Shown here: positions 50,891 to 59,200 of the stretch, piece by piece
Layout of the letters: every line of letters starts with the position of its first letter
Numbering within the stretch: the first letter of the stretch is position 1
Assembly (NCBI RefSeq): GCF_004331415.1
Contig: NZ_SJOP01000010.1
Location: 1-64,000 of the forward strand
Direction: 5' to 3'
DNA length: 64,000 nucleotides
Origin: Kosakonia quasisacchari
GTDB taxonomy: Bacteria > Pseudomonadota > Gammaproteobacteria > Enterobacterales > Enterobacteriaceae
Translations under genes and position numbers: made by a program
Notes under the pieces: generated by a model
The model's database searches: none
Seen by the model: only the letters and a program-made list of their open reading frames with translations
What the model was told of the DNA's origin: nothing

Positions 50891-51278
50891 CGGTGATGTG
50901 TTACCTCCGTTACAAGGTGCTGCTGTCGAAAAAATATCCAGCACCTCGTTCCGTTCGGGCATACCTGAACGGTGGCCGCTGCAATACTGAATCAGCGGGC
51001 AAGTCATCATGCTGAGAACCGGCCGGGCTGGCAGGCGCGGCAGGTTGTGTTTGTTTCTATCTTCGACATAGTGATTGAGAAAGCGTCATTTCGCCCGCTC
51101 ACCACTACGTTCATGTCGCATTCACGTATTCCCCCTTTGGTTCCTTTCTTCCCTTTTAGTGCATTGTTTGCACGCTAACTGTGCATTTCATCGCCGGCCC
51201 TTCTGTGCACCCAGTGTGCCCTCTGCGTTCTTACCAAAAATAAACATTAATAAATCAAAGTATTAACAAAAATTTCGT
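50891..51278. other. Gene-free region after hpxK with hairpin and GTGCA palindrome
   Basis: No credible gene was found in this stretch. A hairpin CCGTTCGGG / CCTGAACGG lies at 50951-50972 (one mismatch). A palindrome GTGCA-TTGTT-TGCAC lies at 51159-51173, with further GTGCA copies at 51181 and 51204. The right part is A+T rich and probably contains the promoter of the following GntR-ABC operon. No sigma-54 element was seen. Confidence 0.5.
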
Positions 51279-51396
51279 CGAACCAATTCAGTATTGGTTC
51301 GCGAATTGCTTAGGAAGTAGCGAGGCATACAGTCAGTGTAAGTGTTAACTGACTGTAATTTAATAAAAAGATAACGCGAAACGCGGATGAACCAAT
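51279..51396 (+). promoter_or_regulatory. Operator region of the GntR-ABC-hydrolase operon
   Basis: A perfect inverted repeat CGAACCAAT-TCAGT-ATTGGTTCG lies at 51279-51301, and a third half-site GAACCAAT (51389-51396) abuts the GntR ATG. Between them is a second inverted repeat ACAGTCAGT (51329-51337) / ACTGACTGT (51348-51356). The arrangement suggests autoregulation by the GntR protein. The ATG has no strong ribosome-binding site, so repressor on the third half-site could also affect initiation. Confidence 0.65.
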
Positions 51397-52113
51397 ATGG
51401 AAAAACCGTCACGCTATCTGGCAAATTCCAGTACAGCGCTTGAACAACTTCGTGGGCTGATTCACCAACATGAGTCAACACCAGGGACTCCTCTGCCTAC
51501 GGAACGTGAGCTGGCGGAAACGCTGGGTATTGGGCGACGGGAAGTGCGTCGTGCGCTGGACGTGCTGGAAGAAGAGGGGCGAATCTGGCGTAAGCAGGGC
51601 AAAGGCACGTTTATTGGCCCTGCGGCACCGGTCGCGTCTCACGCACTACAGGGACTCGTGCAACAAACCAATATGCTGGAAGTGATGGAAGCCCGTTTGC
51701 AGATTGAACCCGGTCTTGCACGGCTGGCGGCGCTTCGTGCCAGCCCGGAAAACCTGGCGCTAATGCAACGCATGCTGGAACGCATCGACAACGTTAACCC
51801 GGATGATCCGGATCTGAATGAGCTGTGGGACAGCGCTTTTCACCGGGCTATCGCCGAGGCGGCAGGAAACCGTCTGATGCTCGGTCTTTTTGACACCCTT
51901 GACGCGGTGCGGCGCGAACCGGCCTGGCACCATCTGCGTGAACTGGCGCGAACGCCAGCGAAAGTGGATCGCTACAACGATCACCATCACCGCATCATGA
52001 TCGCTATTCGCCAGCGCCAGCCACATGAGGCGGCGACGGCGATGCGTGAACACTTGCTCGACCTGCAACACGCCTTGATTCAGGCCATTCATCTTGAGGA
52101 CGATACCCCATGA
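51397..52113 (+). CDS. GntR/FadR-family regulator of the ABC-hydrolase operon
   Basis: A 238-residue protein with an N-terminal winged helix (about 10-75; TPLPTERELAETLGIGRREVRRALDVLEEEGRI) and a C-terminal FCD domain (about 90-230) with likely metal-binding His and Asp residues in WDSAFHRAIAEAAGN and NDHHHRIM. It resembles HpxS in plan but is clearly a different protein. It overlaps the first ATPase gene by ATGA, so it is the first cistron of the operon it probably controls. The effector is likely the imported compound or its hydrolysis product. Confidence 0.85.
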   Translation: MEKPSRYLANSSTALEQLRGLIHQHESTPGTPLPTERELAETLGIGRREVRRALDVLEEEGRIWRKQGKGTFIGPAAPVASHALQGLVQQTNMLEVMEARLQIEPGLARLAALRASPENLALMQRMLERIDNVNPDDPDLNELWDSAFHRAIAEAAGNRLMLGLFDTLDAVRREPAWHHLRELARTPAKVDRYNDHHHRIMIAIRQRQPHEAATAMREHLLDLQHALIQAIHLEDDTP

Positions 52114-53123
52114 CGACGATCCCGTTTAAAGAGGCTGCGCCGGTGCTCCGCTTGCATAACCTGGAGGTGCAGTTTGCTGGCAGCCCGGTGAGCGTGCTGG
52201 ACAGAATTTCGCTCACCGTCAAAGGTGGAGAAACGCTGGCGCTGGTGGGGGAGTCCGGCTGCGGTAAAAGCATTACCTCGCTGGCGCTGATGGGGCTCCT
52301 GCCCGCCAGCGCACAGATCCTTGGCGGAGAGATGCAGTTTCGCGACCATAACTTGCGTCAACTCTCTCCGCGCGAATATGCCGACCTGCGCGGCAACGAA
52401 CTGGCGATGATTTTCCAGGAACCGATGACCTCGCTCAACCCGGCATTTACGCTCGGTGACCAGCTCAGTGAAGCGGTGATACGCCACCAAAATGTATCGG
52501 CGAAAGCGGCGCACGAGGCGGCGCTTCGCATCCTGGAAAAAGTGCAGATCCCGGCGGCGGAGATGCGTCTGAAAGCGTATCCACACCAGCTTTCCGGCGG
52601 TATGCGCCAGCGGGTGATGATCGCGATGGCACTCATCAACAAGCCGCGCCTGTTAATTGCCGACGAACCGACAACCGCACTGGATGTAACAATTCAGGCG
52701 CAGATCCTCGCGCTGCTCAATACCATGAAAGCCGAAACCGGCACCGCCGTATTGATGATCACCCACGATCTCGGTGTGGTGGCGGAAGTGGCGCAGCAGG
52801 TGGCGGTGATGTACGCCGGACAAGTGGTGGAGCAGGGCAGCGTGGAGGCGATTTTTGCCGATCCGCAGCACCCGTACACCATTGGCCTGATGGGATCGAT
52901 CCCTTCGTTGGGCGCGCGAAAAGGGCAACTGTCGACCATTCCCGGCGCGGTGCCGCTGCCGGAAGCGATGCCGCAAGGCTGCCGTTTCGCTACCCGCTGC
53001 CCGTTTGCGCAGCCGCGCTGCCTGGAGCAAAAACCCCCACTGACACCGCAAGGGAAAGGCCATCTGGTGGCCTGTTTCCGCGTCCCTCTTGAACAGCACA
53101 TCGCGCTGGGAGAAACCGCATGA
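52110..53123 (+). CDS. ABC transporter ATPase, DppD/OppD type
   Basis: Cytosolic ATPase of a peptide/nickel-type importer. The 337-residue protein has Walker A GESGCGKS (47-54), Q-loop FQEPMTSLNP, signature LSGGMRQR, Walker B LLIADEPTTALD, H-loop THDLGVV and a C-terminal oligopeptide-type domain with the Cys pattern GCRFATRCPFAQPRCL that in relatives binds an iron-sulfur cluster. ATGA overlaps at both ends tie it to the regulator and to the second ATPase. Substrate is not deducible from the ATPase. Confidence 0.9.
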   Translation: MTTIPFKEAAPVLRLHNLEVQFAGSPVSVLDRISLTVKGGETLALVGESGCGKSITSLALMGLLPASAQILGGEMQFRDHNLRQLSPREYADLRGNELAMIFQEPMTSLNPAFTLGDQLSEAVIRHQNVSAKAAHEAALRILEKVQIPAAEMRLKAYPHQLSGGMRQRVMIAMALINKPRLLIADEPTTALDVTIQAQILALLNTMKAETGTAVLMITHDLGVVAEVAQQVAVMYAGQVVEQGSVEAIFADPQHPYTIGLMGSIPSLGARKGQLSTIPGAVPLPEAMPQGCRFATRCPFAQPRCLEQKPPLTPQGKGHLVACFRVPLEQHIALGETA

Positions 53124-54187
53124 GTACGCCGATTCTCGAAGCTCATGATCTGAGCAAACGTTTTGCCGGGCCAACCCGCCTGTTTGCACCAAAACGTTAT
53201 CTTACTGCCGTCGATCGTATTTCGCTGGCGGTGTACCCCGGCGAAACGCTGGCAATTGTCGGTGAGTCTGGCTCTGGAAAATCGACCCTTGGCCGCCTGT
53301 TGCTCCGCTTGCTGGCAGCGTCCGAAGGTCGCGTTTACTACCAGGGTGAGGAGATCACTCACGCCAGCGGTGCGCGCTTAAACCAGCTCCGGCGCGAGCT
53401 GCAAATTATCTTTCAGGATCCGTTTGCTTCGCTGAACCCGCGTATGACCGTGGAGCAAATTGTCGGCGAGCCGCTGTGGTTGCACCAGAAAATGGGCAAA
53501 GCGGAGCGCCAGGCTCGGGTCGCGGAGCTGCTCGGCACCGTCGGCCTGCCTGCCGCCTGGGCCAGACGCTACCCGCACGAGTTTTCCGGCGGCCAGCGCC
53601 AGCGTATTGGCATTGCCCGCGCGCTGGCTTCCGGGCCGAAATTGCTGCTTGGCGATGAACCAGTTTCCGCGCTGGATGTGTCGGTGCAAGCGCAGGTGGT
53701 AAACCTGCTGGAGAAGCTGAAGCAACAGCTTGGCTTAACGATGATCATTGTTGCGCACGGGCTAGCGGTGATCCGCCATATGAGCGATCGCGTGGCGGTG
53801 ATGTACCTTGGGCAAATAGTGGAAATGGCAACGGTGGATGAGATCTTCGATGCGCCGCTGCACCCGTATACCCAGGCGCTGATCGCGTCCGCACCGCAGC
53901 CGCAACCCGGCATTGTGCGTGAAACGCCGCTGTTACAGGGCGATTTACCCAATCCCTCCAGCCCGCCGCAGGGCTGTCGTTTTCACACTCGCTGTCCGTT
54001 TGCGACAGACGAGTGCCGTCAACACGAGCCCATTACTCAGGTGCTCGAAGGCGGTCGCCAGGTTTCTTGTCATCGCTGGCAAGAGATTAACCGCGACCGC
54101 AGCGTGATTCAGATTGCTCCCCCCTCAGCCGCGTTTTTGCGCCGTCGCGCGCTGTTTGAATACGCGGCCTCTCACTCCTCCCCTTAA
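53120..54187 (+). CDS. ABC transporter ATPase, DppF/OppF type
   Basis: Second ATPase of the importer, 355 residues. Walker A is GESGSGKST (48-56), Q-loop FQDPFASLNP, signature FSGGQRQRIGIARAL, Walker B LLLGDEPVSALD. The H-loop reads IVAHGLAVI: the His is kept but the usual following Asp is Gly. A C-terminal GCRFHTRCPFATDECR motif matches the partner ATPase. The last 30 residues after the family domain are extra and basic. It ends 11 bp before the binding-protein gene. Confidence 0.9.
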   Translation: MSTPILEAHDLSKRFAGPTRLFAPKRYLTAVDRISLAVYPGETLAIVGESGSGKSTLGRLLLRLLAASEGRVYYQGEEITHASGARLNQLRRELQIIFQDPFASLNPRMTVEQIVGEPLWLHQKMGKAERQARVAELLGTVGLPAAWARRYPHEFSGGQRQRIGIARALASGPKLLLGDEPVSALDVSVQAQVVNLLEKLKQQLGLTMIIVAHGLAVIRHMSDRVAVMYLGQIVEMATVDEIFDAPLHPYTQALIASAPQPQPGIVRETPLLQGDLPNPSSPPQGCRFHTRCPFATDECRQHEPITQVLEGGRQVSCHRWQEINRDRSVIQIAPPSAAFLRRRALFEYAASHSSP

Positions 54188-54198
54188 AGGAAACAATA

Positions 54199-55713
54199 AT
54201 GATGATGCGAAATTCGCTTTTGACCGTTCTGGGAAGTGTCATGTTGCTGGGCGCGGCATTGCCTGCTCAGGCTGAAAGTGTGCTGCGCGTGGGTCTTGGC
54301 GCGGATCCGGATATGCTCGATCCGCACCTGGCGCGTACTTACTATGGCCGTTTTGTCTTCGCTTCGCTGTGCGACCGGCTGGTGGACGTGGATGAAAACC
54401 TGAAAGTGGTGCCGGGGCTGGCGAAAGCCTGGTCGTGGAGCGAGGATGGCAAAACCCTGACCATGGATCTGCGTGAGGGCGTGACTTTTCACGATGGCGA
54501 GAAGTTTGACGCCGCAGCGGCGAAATTCAGTCTTGACCGTGCGCTGACGCTGCCGGGTTCGCTGCGTAAAAGTGAAATCTCTTCGATCGAGTCCGTGGAG
54601 GTCAACGGGCCGATGCAAATCAAGCTGCATTTGAAAACGCCGGACTCGGCGTTGCTGATGCAATTAACCGATCGCGCCGGCGCGATGCTGGCCCCAAATG
54701 CGGCGAAGAAAGCGGATTTCGCCGCCCACCCGGTGTGTTCCGGCCCGTATAAATTTGACAGCCGCGTTTCACAAGATCGCATTGTGTTGTCGCGTTTTGA
54801 CAACTACTGGAACAAAGGCGCGTACCACTTCGACAAAGTTATCTACCTGCCGATCCCGGATGCCTCCGTACGACTGGCGAACCTGCGTGCGGGCGATCTC
54901 GATCTGACCGAAGGGATTGCCGCCAGCGATGTGAAAACCGTAGAGGCCGATAGCAAACTGCAACTGGCGAAAGTGACAGGGCTGGGGTATCAGGGCATCA
55001 CGTTTAATATCAATAACGGCAAAGTCCCGGCCAACGATCCGTTCAAAGATGCGCGCGTGCGCGAGGCGTTCTCGCTGGCGATTGACCGCGAGGCGCTCAA
55101 CCAGGTGGTATTCGAAGGGTTATACGCCCCGGCGAATCAGGCGTTTTCGCCTGTCAGCCCGTATCACGTCAAACTGCCGGTGCCGCCGCGCGATGTGGAA
55201 AAAGCCAAAGCCTTGTTGCAAGCGGCAGGAGTGAAGACGCCGCTCACCGTCTCACTGCTGGTGCCGAACAACCCGACGTCGCAGCAGGTTGGCCAGGTGC
55301 TGCAGGCGATGACTGCCGAAGCGGGTTTCAACGTCAATCTGCAAATGACCGAATTTGCCACCCTGCTGGACAGGCAGCAAACCGGCGATTTTCAGCTTAG
55401 CTATTCCGGCTGGTCTGGTCGCCCGGATCCCGATGGCAGCATCTTCGGCTTCATCAATAGCAAAGGCACGCTCAACGATGGTCGCTACAGCAACCCGCAG
55501 GTGGATGAGTGGTTGACGCAGGCGCGTTTGCACAACGATCCGGCAACCCGGCAGGCATTGTATGAAAAGGTCGTGAAACAGTTGCAAACGGATATGCCGA
55601 TTGCCTACCTCTACTTTGAGCCGCGCCTGTTTGGGCTGAACAAGAAAGTGCAGGGCTTCAAACCCTACCCGGACGGCATTGTGCGCCTGGCGGGTCTGTC
55701 GCTCGCCAACTAA
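54199..55713 (+). CDS. Periplasmic substrate-binding protein, SBP family 5
   Basis: Family 5 (DppA/OppA/GsiB-like) binding protein of 504 residues, delivering substrate to the permease pair. A signal peptide ends LPAQA (cleavage about 25/26). The body starts ESVLRVGLGADPDMLDPHLA and contains the family signature region GLAKAWSWSEDGKTLTMDLREGVTFHDG. Three ATGs occur in a row; the first has best spacing to AAAGGA. There is no lipobox. The linked hydrolase suggests a gamma-glutamyl, oxamyl or other amide substrate rather than a generic dipeptide. Confidence 0.9.
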   Translation: MMMRNSLLTVLGSVMLLGAALPAQAESVLRVGLGADPDMLDPHLARTYYGRFVFASLCDRLVDVDENLKVVPGLAKAWSWSEDGKTLTMDLREGVTFHDGEKFDAAAAKFSLDRALTLPGSLRKSEISSIESVEVNGPMQIKLHLKTPDSALLMQLTDRAGAMLAPNAAKKADFAAHPVCSGPYKFDSRVSQDRIVLSRFDNYWNKGAYHFDKVIYLPIPDASVRLANLRAGDLDLTEGIAASDVKTVEADSKLQLAKVTGLGYQGITFNINNGKVPANDPFKDARVREAFSLAIDREALNQVVFEGLYAPANQAFSPVSPYHVKLPVPPRDVEKAKALLQAAGVKTPLTVSLLVPNNPTSQQVGQVLQAMTAEAGFNVNLQMTEFATLLDRQQTGDFQLSYSGWSGRPDPDGSIFGFINSKGTLNDGRYSNPQVDEWLTQARLHNDPATRQALYEKVVKQLQTDMPIAYLYFEPRLFGLNKKVQGFKPYPDGIVRLAGLSLAN

Positions 55714-55734
55714 ACGGTAACGCCTGGAGAAACC

Positions 55735-56679
55735 ATGCTGGAATTGATTTGCAAACGCCTGCTGCTCGCCGTTCCGACCCTGCTGCTGGTCAGCATGATG
55801 GTGTTCGGGCTGCAAAAGCTGCTGCCCGGCGATCCGCTAACGGCAATGCTGGGCGAGGAGCGCGATCCGGCGGTCATCGCCCAGTTGCGTGCGGAGCTGA
55901 ACCTGGATGCGCCGATTCCGGTGCAGTACTTTCACTGGCTGACTCGCGCGTTGCAGGGCGATCTTGGCGTCTCGTTGCGCACACAGGAGCCGGTAACGCA
56001 CCTGATTGCCACCAAGCTGCCGGTGACGCTGGAGATGTCGCTACTGGCGATGGTCATTGCGCTGCTGTTCGGTATCAGCATGGGCATTCTGGCGGCGGTG
56101 AACAAGAATAGCTGGATCGATCACGGCGCCAACTTTGTGGCTATCTCCGGCATTTCGGTGCCGCACTTCTGGCTGGGGATCCTGCTGATCCTCATTTTTT
56201 CCGTCAACCTGCAATGGCTGCCCGCCTCGGGTTTTGTGCCGTTTAGTGAAGATCCGTTGCAGAACCTGCGTACATTGTTGTTGCCTGCGCTGGTGCTGGG
56301 AACGGGGCTGGCGGCAACGTTAATGCGCCATACCCGCGCGTCGATGATTGCGGTACTGAAAGCGGATTATATTCGCACTGCGCGCGCCAAGGGGTTGCTG
56401 CCAAAAGCGGTGATCATGAAACATGCGTTTCGTAATGCGCTGGTGCCGGTGATTACCCTCACCACGCTGCTGTTTGGCGAGCTGCTGGGTGGCGCGGTGC
56501 TGACCGAGCAGGTGTTCACCATTCCTGGTTTCGGCAAGATGATTGTCGACTCGGTATTCAACCGGGACTACGCGGTGGTGCAGGGCGTGGTGCTGGTGGT
56601 GGCGATTGGGTTTCTCGCGCTGAATCTGCTGGCGGATGTGCTGTATGTGTTAATCAACCCGAAAATGCGGAGCGAATAA
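55735..56679 (+). CDS. ABC transporter permease, DppB/GsiC type
   Basis: Inner-membrane permease of 314 residues with about six membrane segments. The first lies at residues 9-30 and is followed by the family N-terminal signature PGDPLTAMLGEERDP. The EAA loop for ATPase contact is around DYIRTARAKGLLPKAVIMKHAFRNALVP. It shares one base with the next permease gene (TAATG). The DppB/GsiC order and lengths are typical. Confidence 0.92.
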   Translation: MLELICKRLLLAVPTLLLVSMMVFGLQKLLPGDPLTAMLGEERDPAVIAQLRAELNLDAPIPVQYFHWLTRALQGDLGVSLRTQEPVTHLIATKLPVTLEMSLLAMVIALLFGISMGILAAVNKNSWIDHGANFVAISGISVPHFWLGILLILIFSVNLQWLPASGFVPFSEDPLQNLRTLLLPALVLGTGLAATLMRHTRASMIAVLKADYIRTARAKGLLPKAVIMKHAFRNALVPVITLTTLLFGELLGGAVLTEQVFTIPGFGKMIVDSVFNRDYAVVQGVVLVVAIGFLALNLLADVLYVLINPKMRSE

Positions 56680-57554
56680 TGGCCGAACTGTCCACCACCG
56701 GCGTGGCGGCATCGCTGCCACGTACAGAAAACCGGGTGCTGAAAAAATTCCTCGCTAACCGTAGCGCGGTCATTGGTGCGGTGATTGTCGGCGTGTTTGT
56801 GCTGATTGCACTGCTCGCACCGTGGATCGCGCCGTTTGATCCGGTCAAGGCGAACTTTCTGGCAGTACGCAAACCCCCTTCCGAGCTTTACTGGTTCGGC
56901 ACCGATGAGCTGGGGCGCGATATTCTCTCACGCATGATTTGGGGCGCGCGCACTTCGCTGTTGGCGGGGTGCGTGTCGGTAGTGATCGCGGTCGCGATCG
57001 GTGTACCGCTCGGCTTGCTGGCGGGCTACTTTCAGGGCATCTGGGACGGCGTGATTTCCCGCGTTATCGAAGCGCTGCTCGCCTGTCCGTTCCTGATTAT
57101 GGCGATTGCACTGGGGGCGTTTCTTGGCCCCAGCCTGACCAACGCGATGATCGCCATTGGCTTGTCGGCGATGCCTATCTTTGCCCGCCTGACGCGCGGC
57201 CAGGTGATCGCGATTCGTAACGAAGAGTACATCGACGGCGCGCGGGCGATTGGTCTGCCGGATCGTTGGATCATCGTGCGCTACGTGCTGCCGAATGTGA
57301 TGTCGCCGATCCTCGTGCAGGCTACGCTGGCGATCGCTTCGGCGATCATTACCGAAGCGAGCCTCTCGTTTCTCGGCCTCGGCCAGCAGCCACCGTACCC
57401 GTCGTGGGGCGCGATGCTGAACACGGCGAAGGGCTTTCTGGAACAGTCGCCCTGGATGTCTATTTTCCCCGGTGTGGCCATCTTTCTGACCGTGCAGGGA
57501 TTTAATTTACTCGGCGACGGGCTGCGCGATGCGCTCGATCCGCGCCACGACTAA
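56679..57554 (+). CDS. ABC transporter permease, DppC/GsiD type
   Basis: Second permease, 291 residues, with an N-terminal segment at about 28-50, the FGTDELGRDILSRMIWGARTSL signature and the EAA loop in EYIDGARAIGLPDRWIIVRYVLPNVMSP. It pairs with the preceding permease. The hydrolase gene follows after 9 bp, so all six cistrons appear to be one transcript. Confidence 0.92.
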   Translation: MAELSTTGVAASLPRTENRVLKKFLANRSAVIGAVIVGVFVLIALLAPWIAPFDPVKANFLAVRKPPSELYWFGTDELGRDILSRMIWGARTSLLAGCVSVVIAVAIGVPLGLLAGYFQGIWDGVISRVIEALLACPFLIMAIALGAFLGPSLTNAMIAIGLSAMPIFARLTRGQVIAIRNEEYIDGARAIGLPDRWIIVRYVLPNVMSPILVQATLAIASAIITEASLSFLGLGQQPPYPSWGAMLNTAKGFLEQSPWMSIFPGVAIFLTVQGFNLLGDGLRDALDPRHD

Positions 57555-57563
57555 GGAGTTTTG

Positions 57564-59165
57564 ATGACCAAGCCGATTGATTTCAAAGTTAATTATGCAT
57601 CGTATCGCGCGCCGATGATCGGCCGCAACGCAGTCGCAACCTCACAGCCACTGGCGGCGCAGGCCGGGATGCGTATGCTCGCACTCGGTGGTAACGCGGT
57701 GGATGCGGCGATTGCCACCGCGATGGCATTAACGGTTGTTGAACCGACCGGCTGCGGGATCGGCAGCGATGCATTCGCCATTGTCTGGGACGGCAAAGAA
57801 CTCCACGGATTGAATGCCTCCGGGCGTTCGCCAGCGAGCTGGCATGCGGATATGTTCGCGGGGAAAACGGCAGTGCCAGAACTGGGCTGGGATGCGGTCA
57901 CTGTGCCGGGCGCGGTATCCGGTTGGGTGGCGCTGGCGGAACGTTTTGCCACACTGCCGCTGACCACGCTGGCGCAGCCGGCCATTGAGTATGCGCGCAA
58001 TGGTTTTCCCGTTTCGCCGTTGATTGGCCATTTGTGGCAGCGCGGCTACCACAAACTGAAAGATCAGCCGGGTTTTAGCGCCTGCTTTGCACCGGAAGGG
58101 CGCGCACCGAAGATCGGCGAAATTTTCCGTAACCCGGCGCAGGCGCGCACGCTGGAGCTTATTGCGCAGACTAATGGTGAAGCATTTTATCGCGGTGAGC
58201 TGGCACAGAAGATTGCCGCATTCGCCAACGCACACGGCGCGCACCTGAGCGAAGCGGACCTGGCGAATCATAAAGCCGATTGGGTTACGTTGCTGTCGCG
58301 TGAGTTTGCCGGTGGCTCCGTACAAGAGTTACCACCGAACGGGCAGGGGATCGCCACGCTGATTGCACTCGGCATCCTTGAACAGTGTGATATTGCTCAT
58401 CACCACCCGGACTCAGTGCAGTCTCAGCATCTTGCCATTGAAGCCATGAAGTTGGCGCTGGCCGATCTTGATCGCTATGTTGCCGACGACGAGCACCTGG
58501 AGTTTGCCGCAGAACTGCTGCTCAGTGACGACTATCTGAAATCGCGTGCGGCGCTGATCGACCCGGATAACGCGTCTGATTTTGTCTATGGCGCACCGAC
58601 GCAAAGCGGTACGGTTTACCTTTCTACCGCCGATGCCAGCGGCATGATGGTGTCGTTTATTCAGTCCAACTTTATGGGTTTTGGCTCCGGCGTTGTGGTG
58701 CCGGAAACCGGCATCAGCCTGCAAAACCGGGGCTGCGGTTTTGTGCTTGATCCAAAACACCCGAATGCGCTGGCGGGCAGCAAACGCCCGTTCCATACCA
58801 TTATTCCTGGTTTTGCGATGGGCGCAGATGGCAAACCGCTCATGTCGTTTGGCGTGATGGGCGGGCCAATGCAGGCGCAGGGTCATTTGCAAATGGCGCT
58901 ACGCATTATGCTGCACGGGCAAAACCCGCAGGCGGCGATCGACGCGCCGCGCTGGCGAGTTGTGCAGGGCAGAGAGGTGTCCGTTGAAGCGAGTTTTGAC
59001 CGTAACGTCATTGCCGCATTACGCGAGCGCGGGCATGTGATAACGGTGGAAGATCCGCTGGCGGGCTATAACTTTGGCGGTGCGCAGGTCATTTACCGGA
59101 TGCCGGAAGGCCACTACGTCGCAGCAACAGAGAGCCGCAAAGACGGGCAGGCGTTGGTGAGCTGA
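57564..59165 (+). CDS. Gamma-glutamyltransferase-fold Ntn-hydrolase linked to the ABC importer
   Basis: A 533-residue Ntn-hydrolase with no signal peptide, so it should act in the cytosol on what the importer brings in. The start codon ATG follows AAGGAG; a TTG one codon before is less likely. Self-processing is expected before Thr350 in TQSGTVYLS. Family segments include LGGNAVDAAIATAMAL, GIGSDAFAIVW, SFIQSNFMGFGSGVVVPETG and GVMGGPMQAQGH. It is a paralogue of HpxW (both keep SFIQS...FGSGVV.PE.G). It belongs with YwrD-like enzymes rather than classical periplasmic Ggt. Oxamate-like amides or gamma-glutamyl compounds are possible substrates. Confidence 0.85.
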   Translation: MTKPIDFKVNYASYRAPMIGRNAVATSQPLAAQAGMRMLALGGNAVDAAIATAMALTVVEPTGCGIGSDAFAIVWDGKELHGLNASGRSPASWHADMFAGKTAVPELGWDAVTVPGAVSGWVALAERFATLPLTTLAQPAIEYARNGFPVSPLIGHLWQRGYHKLKDQPGFSACFAPEGRAPKIGEIFRNPAQARTLELIAQTNGEAFYRGELAQKIAAFANAHGAHLSEADLANHKADWVTLLSREFAGGSVQELPPNGQGIATLIALGILEQCDIAHHHPDSVQSQHLAIEAMKLALADLDRYVADDEHLEFAAELLLSDDYLKSRAALIDPDNASDFVYGAPTQSGTVYLSTADASGMMVSFIQSNFMGFGSGVVVPETGISLQNRGCGFVLDPKHPNALAGSKRPFHTIIPGFAMGADGKPLMSFGVMGGPMQAQGHLQMALRIMLHGQNPQAAIDAPRWRVVQGREVSVEASFDRNVIAALRERGHVITVEDPLAGYNFGGAQVIYRMPEGHYVAATESRKDGQALVS

Positions 59166-59171
59166 TAAGCA

Positions 59172-59193
59172 CCCTCTCCCGGCAGGGAGAGGG
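59172..59193. terminator. Terminator between the hydrolase gene and yafV
   Basis: CCCTCTCCC / GGGAGAGGG with a GGCA loop, between convergent genes. It is nearly the same stem as at 43581, so the two enclose the whole hpxZ-to-hydrolase segment. Confidence 0.85.
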
Positions 59194-59200
59194 GGTCGCG

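Noticed and set aside
51075-51266. Short frames before the GntR-ABC operon
   Set aside because: No ribosome-binding site, no homology and unnatural composition; treated as regulatory DNA.
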